From positions 186,001 to 250,000 of the forward strand of contig NZ_BOOQ01000003.1 of NCBI RefSeq assembly GCF_016863315.1: a stretch of 64,000 bases of DNA. The letters are read 5' to 3'. The stretch comes from Planotetraspora silvatica. GTDB lineage: Bacteria > Actinomycetota > Actinomycetes > Streptosporangiales > Streptosporangiaceae. Every line of letters begins with the position of its first letter. Positions within the stretch are counted from its first letter, which is position 1. This document shows, in pieces, positions 7,823 to 16,091 of the stretch. The translations under genes were made by a program, and so were the position numbers. The notes beneath the pieces are model-generated. The model was not told the DNA's origin, did not search any database, and was given only the letters and a program-made list of their open reading frames with translations.

Positions 7823-7838
7823 ATCTTGATGTGAAGAT
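7823..7838. promoter_or_regulatory. imperfect palindrome upstream of the VOC gene
   Basis: ATCTT at 7823-7827 and AAGAT at 7834-7838 flank a 6-bp centre, 23-38 bp upstream of the start at 7800. The first 12 bases also occur, inverted, at 4211-4222. Confidence 0.35.
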
Positions 7839-7852
7839 ACTTTATCTCCAAG

Positions 7853-8914
7853 TCATCCGTCGCCCAGCGACAGTTCGTCCAGTGGCAGGGACCGCAGGAA
7901 GTCCTCGGCATCGAAGATCTCCCCGGCGGTGACGACGCCGGCGGCTCGGGTACGGCCGGTCAAGATCCGCTCGGTGGCCTCCACCACGATCGGCGCGGTG
8001 ACGGCGTAGATGTCGCGGCCCCGCGCCGACACCCGCCGCTCCTCGTCCCCCCGGCGGACGACGACCTCGACCAGGAAGACCTGGGCCGATCGGCCGCTGG
8101 CGTCAGCCGCCTGCGGGCCCTTGGTCTCCGGGTCGCTGAGGTCCTTCAGCGGGGCGACGTTCAGGAAGGTGTCGATCCGCGCGGTGTCCAGGTGCCGGGA
8201 GATGGTGATCACGTCGGTGGTGGAGAACTGTCCCACGACGTCCTGGGTCCCGAAGGGGTCGGAGAATGTCCAGGTCCCCGTCGGCGGCGGCTCGTCGCCC
8301 GCGAGAACCTGGAGGTGGTGGTCGGAGAAGACCACCCGCCGCCCGGCCCGGCGCGCGCCGGCCAGCAAGGTTCCGCGGGTCGGGTGCCAGCTGTCCAGCG
8401 CCACCGCGATCGAGATCTCGTCGGCCGCCGGCCAGTCACCCATCGCGACGGTGGCGAGCAGGTCGCCCAGCGCGCCGTAGAACGCCATCACCGGAGCCAC
8501 CACGATGCCCGCCTCCTTCACCCGCGGGTCATCCCGGTAGGTGTCGAAGGTGTTGATCGCCACCAGGGTCTCGCCCGTGACGTCCAGGTAGTGGATTCCG
8601 GCGCGCAGCGCGGCTTCGATCAGCGGCGGGGCGGTGTCGCCGAACGGCCCGGCACAGTTGATCACCGCGGCCGCGCCGGCGATCGCGCGGTCGAGCGAGG
8701 CCGGGACGTCGGCCGAGGCGATCCTCCACTCCACGCCGGGGTGGGCGGCGGCGGCCGCCTCCAGCTTCGCCGCGTCCCGCCCGGACAACACCGGCGTCCA
8801 ACCGCGCTCCAGCAGTTCCGCCGTCACGAACCGGGCGGTGTGCCCGTAGGCGCCGAACACCGCGACCACCGGCTTCTCGCGTCCGTGGTCGGGTCGGTCG
8901 TTGGTCTCAATCAT
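7853..8914 (-). CDS. saccharopine-dehydrogenase-like NAD(P)-binding reductase
   Basis: A 353-residue protein; the ATG at 8914 is preferred over the upstream in-frame start because the fold begins here. A Rossmann segment (Val-Val-Ala-Val-Phe-Gly-Ala-Tyr-Gly-His-Thr-Ala, about residues 15-26) is followed by Val-Leu-Ser-Gly-Arg-Asp and Val-Ile-Asn-Cys-Ala-Gly-Pro-Phe, all typical of the saccharopine dehydrogenase/trans-acting enoyl reductase family. The Tyr-Leu-Asp-Val-Thr-Gly-Glu motif is also present. It should be a cytoplasmic oxidoreductase acting on an acyl or amino-acid-like substrate, otherwise unknown. It is divergent from the GlxA-type regulator at 9009, which probably controls it. Confidence 0.85.
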   Translation of the reverse strand: MIETNDRPDHGREKPVVAVFGAYGHTARFVTAELLERGWTPVLSGRDAAKLEAAAAAHPGVEWRIASADVPASLDRAIAGAAAVINCAGPFGDTAPPLIEAALRAGIHYLDVTGETLVAINTFDTYRDDPRVKEAGIVVAPVMAFYGALGDLLATVAMGDWPAADEISIAVALDSWHPTRGTLLAGARRAGRRVVFSDHHLQVLAGDEPPPTGTWTFSDPFGTQDVVGQFSTTDVITISRHLDTARIDTFLNVAPLKDLSDPETKGPQAADASGRSAQVFLVEVVVRRGDEERRVSARGRDIYAVTAPIVVEATERILTGRTRAAGVVTAGEIFDAEDFLRSLPLDELSLGDG

Positions 8915-9008
8915 CAGGTCTCTCCAGCCGTGGGAACTGCTCCGATCCTGCCGAGAGGTGCCGTCGGGGGCCACCGTCCTCGACGTCAACCTGCGCTAGA
9001 TTCGCGCC

Positions 9009-9986
9009 ATGCGTCCCCATCGCGTCGTCATGGCCGTCACCGACGACATGCCGATCTTCGAAGCGGCCGTCCCGTGTCAGATCTTCGGCGTCGACCGGCC
9101 GCACCTGGCCGATCCGTGGTACCAGTTCTCGGTGGTCCCGGTCGGGAGCGGGCCGGTGCGGCTGAGCCCTGGATTCACCCTTCCCCCGGTACGCCACGGG
9201 TGGGATCTGGAATCGGCGGACACCCTCGTCGTCCCGGCCTGCACGAATGTGCACGAAGACCCGCCGGCGGAGCTGGTGGAGGTCGTTCGGAAGGCGTACC
9301 AGCGGGGGATCCGGATCCTGTCCATCTGCTCCGGCGCCTTCGTCCTGGCCGCCGCCGGGGTGCTCGACGGGCGCAGGGCCACCACCCACTGGCTGCACGC
9401 GGAGGAGCTGAGCCGCCGCTATCCCGCCGTCCGGGTCGACTCGTCCGTGCTCTACGTGGAGGACTCCAACGTGATCACCTCCGCGGGGACGGTGGCCGGC
9501 ATCGACGCCTGCCTGCACGTGGTGCGGGTCGACCACGGCGCCGCGGTGGCCGCCGAGCTGGCCCGCCGCCTGGTCACCCCGCCGCACCGGGACGGGGGGC
9601 AGGCTCAGTACCACCGCCCGGTCTCGCCCGCGGTCCGCGACGACTGGCTGGCCGCCCTGCTGGACTGGGCCGGCAAGCACCTGCATCTGCCGTTGTCCAC
9701 CGCCGACCTGGCCGCCCAGGCCAATGTCAGCGTGCGCACCGTGGAGCGCCGATTCGCCGATGCGCTCGGGATGTCGCCGCTGCGCTGGCTGCTGCAGCAG
9801 CGGGTGCGCCGGGCCCAGCAGTTCCTGGAGACCACCGACCGGCCGATCGGATGGATCGCCGCCACCTGCGGCTTCGGCGGTCCGGCCAGCCTGCGGGCGC
9901 ATTTCGCCCGGATCGTCGGAGTGTCACCCAGCGCCTACCGGCGGACGTTCCACGAACGGCCCGGTGCGGTGCGGATCGCCAGCTGA
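9009..9986 (+). CDS. GlxA-family AraC-type transcriptional activator
   Basis: A 325-residue regulator with an N-terminal DJ-1/PfpI domain (about 1-190), in which Ser-Ile-Cys-Ser-Gly-Ala-Phe-Val-Leu-Ala forms the usual nucleophile elbow, and a C-terminal double helix-turn-helix AraC domain (about 215-318) with Val-Arg-Thr-Val-Glu-Arg-Arg-Phe and Gly-Phe-Gly-Gly-Pro-Ala-Ser-Leu-Arg. The DJ-1-like part is probably a ligand sensor without catalysis. It is divergent from the reductase at 8914 with a 94-bp shared promoter region, suggesting local regulation. Confidence 0.92.
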   Translation: MRPHRVVMAVTDDMPIFEAAVPCQIFGVDRPHLADPWYQFSVVPVGSGPVRLSPGFTLPPVRHGWDLESADTLVVPACTNVHEDPPAELVEVVRKAYQRGIRILSICSGAFVLAAAGVLDGRRATTHWLHAEELSRRYPAVRVDSSVLYVEDSNVITSAGTVAGIDACLHVVRVDHGAAVAAELARRLVTPPHRDGGQAQYHRPVSPAVRDDWLAALLDWAGKHLHLPLSTADLAAQANVSVRTVERRFADALGMSPLRWLLQQRVRRAQQFLETTDRPIGWIAATCGFGGPASLRAHFARIVGVSPSAYRRTFHERPGAVRIAS

Positions 9987-10045
9987 CCGGGCCGCTCCAC
10001 TGATCGGCCGGGCGACCGGCGTTGAGGTCAACGGCTCCGGCGGCT

Positions 10046-10864
10046 CTACCGGGAGTGAGTGCCCAGCCGGGCCAGAGCCTTCTCCGAGGGGCTGCCGGGC
10101 TCGGCCGCCAACACGATGATCTGGTGGGGGCGGGAGCTTTCGACGGTGAACATCTCGTAGGAGAGAAAGAGGTCGCCGACGTCGCGGTGGCGAACCCGAA
10201 TGAATGAGCCGGTCAGGGCCCGTACTTCGTGCCGAGCCCACATCCGGCGGAAATCCTCACTTGCGGCCCCGAGTTCCTCGATCAGCTCGACCAGGGCCGG
10301 GTCATCGAGGTCGGCTCCCGCCGCGGCGCGCAGATGGGCCACCTTGACCAGGGAATGGTGCTCCCAATCCAGGTAGAACGCGCGGGCCTCGGGTTCGAGG
10401 AAGGCCAGTCTGACGAGGTTGTCGCCGTGCTCCAGCCCTGCGTAGAGGGCCTCGGCCATCTGGTTCCTGGCCAGCACGTCGAACCGGCCGTTCACCACGA
10501 GCGCCGGTACGTGGTCGCAGCCTTCCACGAACCGCAACACGATCGGGTTGACCTCTTCGACCCGGTCGGCGGTCCTCCGTTTGCGTGGCTCGCCGCGTGC
10601 GAGCTCGTGCAGATGCTCGGTGGCGTCGACGTCGAACCACAGGGCGCGTGCCAGAGCCCGGAGCACTTGATCGGATGGATGGCATTCCCTGCCCTGCTCC
10701 AGCCGGGTGTAGTAGTCGACGCTCACGCCGGCCAGCATCGCCACCTCGACGCGGCGCAAGCCCGGTGTCCGTCGCCGGCCGAACCGAGGTAGCCCCACCT
10801 GATCGGGCGACATGACCGAACGCCGGGCACGGAGGAACTCACCAAGAGGGCTCCCACCGTCCAT
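10046..10864 (-). CDS. XRE regulator with MmyB-like ligand-binding domain
   Basis: A 272-residue regulator. The N-terminus has the Gly-Glu-Phe-Leu-Arg-Ala-Arg-Arg opening and an XRE helix-turn-helix (about 35-85, with Leu-Arg-Arg-Val-Glu-Val-Ala-Met-Leu-Ala-Gly-Val-Ser-Val-Asp-Tyr-Tyr-Thr-Arg-Leu-Glu-Gln). From about 105 onward comes the MmyB-like PAS-type pocket, with Asn-Gly-Arg-Phe-Asp-Val-Leu-Ala-Arg-Asn and Asp-Phe-Arg-Arg-Met-Trp. The family often regulates neighbouring short-chain dehydrogenases and binds fatty-acid-like ligands in one studied case. This copy has no adjacent SDR. A palindrome sits upstream. Confidence 0.92.
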   Translation of the reverse strand: MDGGSPLGEFLRARRSVMSPDQVGLPRFGRRRTPGLRRVEVAMLAGVSVDYYTRLEQGRECHPSDQVLRALARALWFDVDATEHLHELARGEPRKRRTADRVEEVNPIVLRFVEGCDHVPALVVNGRFDVLARNQMAEALYAGLEHGDNLVRLAFLEPEARAFYLDWEHHSLVKVAHLRAAAGADLDDPALVELIEELGAASEDFRRMWARHEVRALTGSFIRVRHRDVGDLFLSYEMFTVESSRPHQIIVLAAEPGSPSEKALARLGTHSR

Positions 10865-10894
10865 ATTGACAAGCTACCGACAATCTCGTCAGGA

Positions 10895-10919
10895 AACGTG
10901 GGCGTGATACACCCACGTT
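10895..10919. promoter_or_regulatory. palindrome upstream of XRE/MmyB regulator 1
   Basis: AACGTGGG (10895-10902) pairs with CCCACGTT (10912-10919) around GGGCGTGATACACCC (10900-10914), 31-55 bp upstream of the start at 10864. The 15-base core matches the palindrome of the second regulator of this family (37428-37442) at 13 of 15 positions. It also lies downstream of the response-regulator stop, so terminator function is an alternative. Confidence 0.6.
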
Positions 10920-10955
10920 CGGCCGGCGGACGTCGGGGGCGTCGCGCCTCCGCTC

Positions 10956-11579
10956 CTACCGGATGATGAATCCGCGGTCCAGGGCGACGGTCACGGCGGC
11001 GGTGCGGTCGGAGACGCCGAGCTTGCCGAAAACACGCAGCAGGTGGGTCTTCACCGTGGCTTCGCTGATGAACAGCGTCTTGCCGATCTCCGCGTTGGTC
11101 AGCCCCTCGGCCACCAGGGAGAGCACCTCGGCCTCGCGCGGCGACAGCGACTCGCTCGCGGGCGCCCGCATCCGGGTGACCAGCCGGGTCGCCACCGACG
11201 GTGACAGCACGGTCTCCCCGCGCGCCGCCGAGAAGATCGCGGCCAGCAGATCGGCCCTTGAGGTGTCCTTCAGCAGGTATCCGGCGGCCCCCGCTTCGAC
11301 CGCCCGCACGATGTCCTGGTCGGTCTCAAAGGTGGTCAGCACGATCACCCTGCTTTCCGGGCGTGCGGCGAGGACGCGCGCCGTGGCGCTCACCCCGTCC
11401 CCGTTCGGCATGCGCAGGTCCATCAGGATCACGTCGGGACGCGACTCCGCGGCCCGCACCACCGCTTCGTCCCCCGACGCGGCCTCCCCCACCACGGTGA
11501 TCTCGGGGTCGGCCTCCAGCATTCCCCGCAGTCCCTCACGGACCACCGGATGGTCATCGACGATCATCAGACGCAACAT
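10956..11579 (-). CDS. NarL/LuxR-type response regulator
   Basis: A 207-residue response regulator: receiver domain (about 1-120) with acidic residues 8-9, phosphoacceptor Asp54 in Ile-Leu-Met-Asp-Leu-Arg-Met-Pro, and the conserved Thr and Lys (Leu-Leu-Lys-Asp-Thr). A LuxR helix-turn-helix follows (about 140-205; Leu-Ser-Pro-Arg-Glu-Ala-Glu-Val-Leu). It starts one base after the stop of the upstream kinase gene, so the two are coupled. It should regulate the ABC exporter operon in which it is the last gene. Confidence 0.95.
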   Translation of the reverse strand: MLRLMIVDDHPVVREGLRGMLEADPEITVVGEAASGDEAVVRAAESRPDVILMDLRMPNGDGVSATARVLAARPESRVIVLTTFETDQDIVRAVEAGAAGYLLKDTSRADLLAAIFSAARGETVLSPSVATRLVTRMRAPASESLSPREAEVLSLVAEGLTNAEIGKTLFISEATVKTHLLRVFGKLGVSDRTAAVTVALDRGFIIR

Positions 11580-11580
11580 G

Positions 11581-12768
11581 TCATGCTCCCTGATCGGGCC
11601 GGCCGGTGGGGACGACGGCCTCCAGAACGGTGCCCCCGCCCGGTGGGCCGGTCACGGTGAGGGTGCCGCCCGCCTGTTCGACCCGGGCACGCATGCCGCG
11701 CAGACCGTACCCCTCGGTGGCGGACGGATCGACGCCGGCGCCGTCGTCCTGGAGGGTCAGCCTGGCCGCTTCCGGCGTGTATTCCAGCGTCACCGTGACG
11801 GACCCCGCCCTGGCGTGCTTGCGCACGTTGGCCAACGCCTCCTGCGCCGCGCGGAGCAGGACGACGTCGACCTTGGTCGGGGTCGCCCTGGAGTCGCCCC
11901 GCACCTCGAACACGGTCGACACCGAGAGCTCCTCACCGAACTTCGAGGTGATCCGCCCGAGTGCCTCCTCCAGGGTGGCCCCGGACAGCGGCGCCGGGCT
12001 GAGCTCGGTGATCAGCGTGCGCGCCTCGGCCAGGTTCTCGCGCGCGGTCTGTACGGCCAGCTCGACCCGACGGGGGTCGGGCTGCTGCAGCAACATGATG
12101 ATGCTGGTGAAGCCTTGGGCCAGGGTGTCGTGGATCTCCCCGGCGAGGCGCTCGCGTTCGGCCAGGGCCCCGCGCTCGGCCGACAGCGCGGCCACTTCGG
12201 CGCGCTTGGCCTCCAACTCCTGGATGAGCGAGGCCCGCTCCCTGCTCTGGCCGATGACGTCGACGATCCAGGGGCCGAAGGTCAGCGCGAAGGCGAGGAC
12301 GGTGAGCGTCACCCCCAGGAAGACGGTCAGTTCCTGCAGCGACGGCGGGTCGACGAGGAACTCCAGCGCGGGGGCCACGTTGAAGATGATCACGGCGATT
12401 CTCGCCTGGTTCTTGGGGACCATCATGAAGCACTGCGCGCACAGGGCGAAAAGGAGAAATCTGGTGGGCGGGCAGATGGCGGACACCGGGGTGAACAGCA
12501 CGATCAGCAGGACGACGTACGTCCTGCCCTCCCACGAGCGATACCCCACGCCGACGGCCCGCCGTCCGAGCCGCACGTACGCGACCAGGCATCCGCTGAG
12601 CAGCACGATCGCGGTGACCCGCTCGGCCGTCCCGAGCGTGCCATCGGAGATCGCGAAGAAGACGGAGGACAGGAAGGCGACGAGGTAGAGCAACTCCCAT
12701 CCGCTCAGGCGCATGAACACGTGCTGGGACGTGGGCGGGGAATTGTCACGCAATTTCACGACGGTCAC
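11581..12768 (-). CDS. membrane sensor histidine kinase (DesK/NarL partner type)
   Basis: A 395-residue kinase. The GTG at 12768 overlaps the stop of the preceding kinase (GTGA) and has GAGGTGA just upstream; an internal ATG at 12714 is the alternative. About five hydrophobic helices occupy residues 23-175, then a helical linker, the HisKA_3 box with phosphoacceptor His213 (Gly-Glu-Ile-His-Asp-Thr-Leu-Ala-Gln-Gly), and an HATPase domain with Asp-Gly-Ala-Gly-Val-Asp and Gly-Tyr-Gly-Leu-Arg-Gly-Met-Arg. It is membrane-bound and phosphorylates the response regulator coded one base downstream. Confidence 0.93.
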   Translation of the reverse strand: MTVVKLRDNSPPTSQHVFMRLSGWELLYLVAFLSSVFFAISDGTLGTAERVTAIVLLSGCLVAYVRLGRRAVGVGYRSWEGRTYVVLLIVLFTPVSAICPPTRFLLFALCAQCFMMVPKNQARIAVIIFNVAPALEFLVDPPSLQELTVFLGVTLTVLAFALTFGPWIVDVIGQSRERASLIQELEAKRAEVAALSAERGALAERERLAGEIHDTLAQGFTSIIMLLQQPDPRRVELAVQTARENLAEARTLITELSPAPLSGATLEEALGRITSKFGEELSVSTVFEVRGDSRATPTKVDVVLLRAAQEALANVRKHARAGSVTVTLEYTPEAARLTLQDDGAGVDPSATEGYGLRGMRARVEQAGGTLTVTGPPGGGTVLEAVVPTGRPDQGA

Positions 12769-13445
12769 TCTGTCACCTCGAACGTCAGCGTCGTCCCCTC
12801 TCTCGGCGAGCTCCGCACCCGCATCGAGCCGCCCGCCTGCTCCACCCGGCTCCGGATCGCCCGCAGGCCGTACCCGCCGGTGGCGGACGGGTCGAAGCCG
12901 CGACCGTCGTCGCGGACCTCCAGCGTCACCGTCCGCGGGCCGTAGGTCACCGAGACGTCCACCCGGCCGGCCGTCGCGTGCCTGCACACGTTCGCCAGGG
13001 CCTCCTGGGCGGCGCGGATGAGCACCACCTCGGTGGGCGGCGTCAGCGGGCGCGACTCGCCGTGGACCGTGAACGCCGCGGCCGTCTCCGACTCCTGCCC
13101 GAGCCGGTCCGTCAGCCGGACCAGTGCCTCGTCCAGGGCGGAGCCGTCCAGCGGCGCCGAGCCGAGTGCGGCCACCAGCGCGCGCGCCTCGGCCAGGTTC
13201 TCGCGCGCGGTCTGTACGGCCAGCCTCAGATGACGGGCCGGGTCGGCCTGGGCTTCGGCCGCCTGGATCAGCATGATGATGCTGGTGAACCCTTGGGCCA
13301 GGGTGTCGTGGATCTCCCCGGCGAGGCGCTCGCGTTCGGCCAGGGCGCCGCGCTCGGCCGACAGTCTCGCCACCTCGGCCCGCTGGGCCTCCAGTTCCGC
13401 GATGAGGGCGGCCCGCTCCTCGCTCTGCTTCATGGTCGGTTCCAT
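12765..13445 (-). CDS. cytoplasmic histidine kinase lacking a sensor domain
   Basis: A 226-residue protein with only the catalytic core of a HisKA_3 kinase: a short helix, the Gly-Glu-Ile-His-Asp-Thr-Leu-Ala-Gln box with His46, and an HATPase domain (Asp-Asp-Gly-Arg-Gly-Phe-Asp and Gly-Tyr-Gly-Leu-Arg-Ala). It has no membrane segment or ligand domain. It lies directly before a full-length paralogue, with which it shares near-identical DNA patches. It may form heterodimers with the paralogue, be a soluble kinase, or be a duplicate that lost its 5' part. The frame is intact. Confidence 0.85.
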   Translation of the reverse strand: MEPTMKQSEERAALIAELEAQRAEVARLSAERGALAERERLAGEIHDTLAQGFTSIIMLIQAAEAQADPARHLRLAVQTARENLAEARALVAALGSAPLDGSALDEALVRLTDRLGQESETAAAFTVHGESRPLTPPTEVVLIRAAQEALANVCRHATAGRVDVSVTYGPRTVTLEVRDDGRGFDPSATGGYGLRAIRSRVEQAGGSMRVRSSPREGTTLTFEVTE

Positions 13446-13482
13446 CCACGTAGCGCATGCCGGGCATGCCGCCCGGGCGGGA

Positions 13483-14322
13483 TCACCCGTCGCGGCGGCC
13501 CTTCCAGCGGAACGTCGTCAGGCACAGCAGCAGGCCTCCGACGACCCAGGCTCCCAGCACCAGGGCGACCCGGCCGAGCTCGTAGGAGTTCGTGAGCTCC
13601 AGCGTGGCGCCGGCGTCGCCGAGGAAGACCGAGCGGAAGCCCTGGCACATCCACTTGAGCGGGAACACCGAGGCGATGTTCACCAGCCAGGCCGGGAGTT
13701 GGGTGACGGGGATGAAAACCCCGGAGATGAACTGCAGCACCACGAACGGCATGGCGATCACCGCACTGGCGCTCTTGCCCGACCGGGGCAGGCTGCTGAC
13801 CGCGATGCCGAGCAGCGACGAGCCGAGCACCCCGAGCACGAACACCCAGACGAAGGTCAGCCAGGTGGAGATCTCGGAGGGCAACTGCAGGCCGAACAGC
13901 GCGACCCCGATGGTCAGTAGGATCACGACCTGGCAGAAGGAGATGAACAGGGTGTTGAGCGCCCTGCCGACGAAGTAGGAGCTGCGCGGCAGCGGTGTGC
14001 CCAGCAACCGCTTGAGCGTGCCGTCGTCGCGGTCCATCGCGATGCCGATGCCGAGATTCTGGAAGCCCGTCATCGCCGCCGAGCCGATCAGCCCGGCCAC
14101 GTAGAGCTGGGAGACGTTGAGGCCCGTCCCCTCCAGATCGTCGGCGAAGATCGAGCCGAAGATCAGCAGCAGGACGATCGGGAACGAGAAGGTGAAGATC
14201 ACCGCATCGCGCTCGCGGAAGAAGATCTTGGTCTCGAGTGCCGCCCGCGACAGGCCCAGCTGTATGGCGGAGGGCTGCCGGACGACAGGAGGCGCGGGGG
14301 CTCGGGTGGCGGTCTGGCTCAT
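13483..14322 (-). CDS. ABC-2 type transporter permease
   Basis: A 279-residue membrane protein with six hydrophobic segments. An N-terminal cytoplasmic helix precedes the first helix (Ala-Val-Ile-Phe-Thr-Phe-Ser-Phe-Pro-Ile-Val-Leu-Leu, about 40-55), and the Ser-Ala-Ala-Met-Thr-Gly-Phe-Gln-Asn-Leu-Gly and Arg-Asp-Asp-Gly-Thr-Leu-Lys-Arg-Leu-Leu-Gly-Thr-Pro-Leu blocks are hallmarks of daunorubicin-type exporter permeases. It pairs with the ATPase coded upstream. The substrate is unknown, probably a drug, lipid or peptide. Confidence 0.92.
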   Translation of the reverse strand: MSQTATRAPAPPVVRQPSAIQLGLSRAALETKIFFRERDAVIFTFSFPIVLLLIFGSIFADDLEGTGLNVSQLYVAGLIGSAAMTGFQNLGIGIAMDRDDGTLKRLLGTPLPRSSYFVGRALNTLFISFCQVVILLTIGVALFGLQLPSEISTWLTFVWVFVLGVLGSSLLGIAVSSLPRSGKSASAVIAMPFVVLQFISGVFIPVTQLPAWLVNIASVFPLKWMCQGFRSVFLGDAGATLELTNSYELGRVALVLGAWVVGGLLLCLTTFRWKGRRDG

Positions 14323-14422
14323 GGGGTGATCACCTCGGGGGATGGGGAGCTGAGGGGGATGACGGCGCGACCCAGGCCGAAGAGGGGGTGAACGCCTCTG
14401 TGCCTGACCGCGCAGGGCGTGG

Positions 14423-15265
14423 TCAGGACGGGGCCTCGATGAGCCGGAGGTAGACGTCCTCCAGCGAGGGACGGGTCACGGTCAGCTCGGGAACCTCGCC
14501 GTCGAACTGCTGGGCCAGTTCCAGCACCGTCCTCGTCGGGGTGTCGGTCTCCCGCGAACGGTGCTCCCCCGCCTCCGACCAGCCGACCGTCGCCTTGGCG
14601 GTCGCCCGGCCCCCCAAGGTCGTCGGGTCGCCCTCGGCGACGATGCGGCCCTGGGCGACCACGGCCACCCGGTCGGCCAGCGCCTCGGCCTCGTCCAGGT
14701 AGTGCGTGGTCAGCACGATCGTGGTCCCCTGGTGGGCCAGGTCTCCGATCAGCTCCCAGAACTGCCTGCGGGCCTCGGGGTCGAACCCGGTGGTCGGCTC
14801 GTCCAGGAAGAGCAGCTCAGGACTCCCGATCACTCCCAGTGCCACGTCCACCCGGCGCCGCTGACCGCCGGAGAGCTGGCGGATCCGCTTGCCCGCCTTG
14901 TCCGTCAGGCCGACCTGCTCGATCACCTCGTCCGGGTCCTTGGCATTGGGGTAGTAACCCGCGAAATGCCGCACGGTCTCCCGCACGGTCGCCTCTGCCA
15001 CGTCGTCGGCCGTCTGCAACACCACGCCGATCCGCGAACGCCACTCCCGTGTCGGCCTGCCCGGGTCGACGCCGAGGACGCTGACCTCCCCGGCGTCCCT
15101 GGTCCGGTAGCCCTCCATGATCTCCACCGCGGTGGACTTCCCGGCCCCGTTCGGGCCGAGGATCGCGAACACCTCACCCGCGTTGATGTCGAGGTCGATG
15201 CCCCCGACCGCCTGCACGTCGCCGTACCGCTTGGTCAGGCCCCGCACTCTCACCGCTGTCGTCAT
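14423..15265 (-). CDS. ABC transporter ATP-binding protein (DrrA-like)
   Basis: A 280-residue ATPase starting at the ATG at 15265; the frame is open farther up but the ABC fold begins here. Walker A Gly-Pro-Asn-Gly-Ala-Gly-Lys-Ser, signature Leu-Ser-Gly-Gly-Gln-Arg-Arg-Arg, Walker B Leu-Leu-Phe-Leu-Asp-Glu-Pro-Thr-Thr-Gly-Phe-Asp and the His switch (Leu-Thr-Thr-His-Tyr) are all present, followed by a C-terminal extension as in DrrA. It is the first gene of the exporter plus two-component operon and supplies energy to the permease at 13483-14322. Confidence 0.95.
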   Translation of the reverse strand: MTTAVRVRGLTKRYGDVQAVGGIDLDINAGEVFAILGPNGAGKSTAVEIMEGYRTRDAGEVSVLGVDPGRPTREWRSRIGVVLQTADDVAEATVRETVRHFAGYYPNAKDPDEVIEQVGLTDKAGKRIRQLSGGQRRRVDVALGVIGSPELLFLDEPTTGFDPEARRQFWELIGDLAHQGTTIVLTTHYLDEAEALADRVAVVAQGRIVAEGDPTTLGGRATAKATVGWSEAGEHRSRETDTPTRTVLELAQQFDGEVPELTVTRPSLEDVYLRLIEAPS

Positions 15266-15412
15266 GGCCCCAAGCGTCGTCCCGGTACGGCTGCCGCGAC
15301 ACCTACGACCGGTGGAGTGGGCTGTCCACCGTTCGATGGACACGATCGGGAGGTACCTGGGGATATCGGGGAGCGATCGTCCATGGCGACGGAGTCGGTC
15401 CCCGCACGCGGC

Positions 15413-15982
15413 CTACTTCCGGGCGCGGAAGGCGTCCATGAGGTAGTCGAGCAGGCGTTCGACCTGATCGGGGTCCAGGGCCGCCATTGCGGCGCCGTTC
15501 GCGGAGACCAGGACGTCGAGTGGCTCGATGCCCTGCCGGAGCACGCCGTCCCGCACCCCGGCGTCGAGGAGCAGGCTCACGGCGTCGAGCGCACGAGCTC
15601 TGGCGCCGGGGAAGGCGACGGCCATCGTGTCCGTCGCCGTCGTGGCGCGCAACGCCTGCGCGAGGCCGTGCTTGGCGGTCAGGTAGTCCACCCATCGTCC
15701 CAGCCAGACGCGCAGCGCCTCGTCCGCGGGCATCGTCGCGAGCACGTCGCCCGCCGAATCGCAGACCCGCGCGAGCTCGCTCGCGTGTGCCGCCTCGATG
15801 AGGGCCTCGCGTGTCGGGAAGTGCCGGTACAGGGTTCCGATTCCCACGCCTGCCTCTTTCGCGATGCCCTTCAGGGAGGCGCCGGGGCCCTCGCGGGCGA
15901 ACGCGCGGGTCGCGATGTCGAGGAGCCGTTCACGGTTCGCCCGGGCGTCGGCTCGGGGCTGTCTGGGGTCCTTGGTGTCCAT
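15413..15982 (-). CDS. TetR-family transcriptional regulator
   Basis: A 189-residue repressor with the TetR helix-turn-helix at about 13-60 (Leu-Lys-Gly-Ile-Ala-Lys-Glu-Ala-Gly-Val-Gly-Ile-Gly-Thr-Leu-Tyr-Arg-His-Phe-Pro) and a mostly helical ligand domain. It is divergent from the SDR gene at 16092, and a long spaced inverted repeat lies between them. The likely role is repression of itself and the SDR, released by an unknown small molecule. Confidence 0.93.
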   Translation of the reverse strand: MDTKDPRQPRADARANRERLLDIATRAFAREGPGASLKGIAKEAGVGIGTLYRHFPTREALIEAAHASELARVCDSAGDVLATMPADEALRVWLGRWVDYLTAKHGLAQALRATTATDTMAVAFPGARARALDAVSLLLDAGVRDGVLRQGIEPLDVLVSANGAAMAALDPDQVERLLDYLMDAFRARK

Positions 15983-16019
15983 GGATCGCTTCCTGCGAGA
16001 GTCCGCCCGCGTTGTAAAA

Positions 16020-16064
16020 CGGAGTCGGGTCCGCTTATATTGAAGCTAACCGGACCCGGCTCCG
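16020..16064. promoter_or_regulatory. 14-bp-arm inverted repeat between TetR and SDR genes
   Basis: CGGAGTCGGGTCCG (16020-16033) and CGGACCCGGCTCCG (16051-16064) are complementary at 13 of 14 positions, with a 17-bp AT-richer centre. The repeat fills the divergent promoter region between the TetR start (15982) and the SDR start (16092), a usual place for TetR operators. Confidence 0.7.
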
Positions 16065-16091
16065 CTTAATCCTATGTGGAGGAACATCGGC

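Noticed and set aside
6295-7932. 545-codon open frame on the plus strand
   Set aside because: Antisense to three well-supported minus-strand genes (DksA-like, FGE-like, VOC).
10963-12945. 660-codon open frame on the plus strand
   Set aside because: It is antisense to the response-regulator and kinase genes, which show full domain motifs; the plus-strand product is low-complexity Ser/Ala/Arg.
12769-13467. Long 5' extension of the second kinase (frame open from 13467)
   Set aside because: The extension is an off-frame reading of the first kinase gene; the GTG overlapping the previous stop is the better start.
14561-16069. 502-codon open frame on the plus strand
   Set aside because: Antisense to the ABC ATPase and TetR genes; no recognisable domain.
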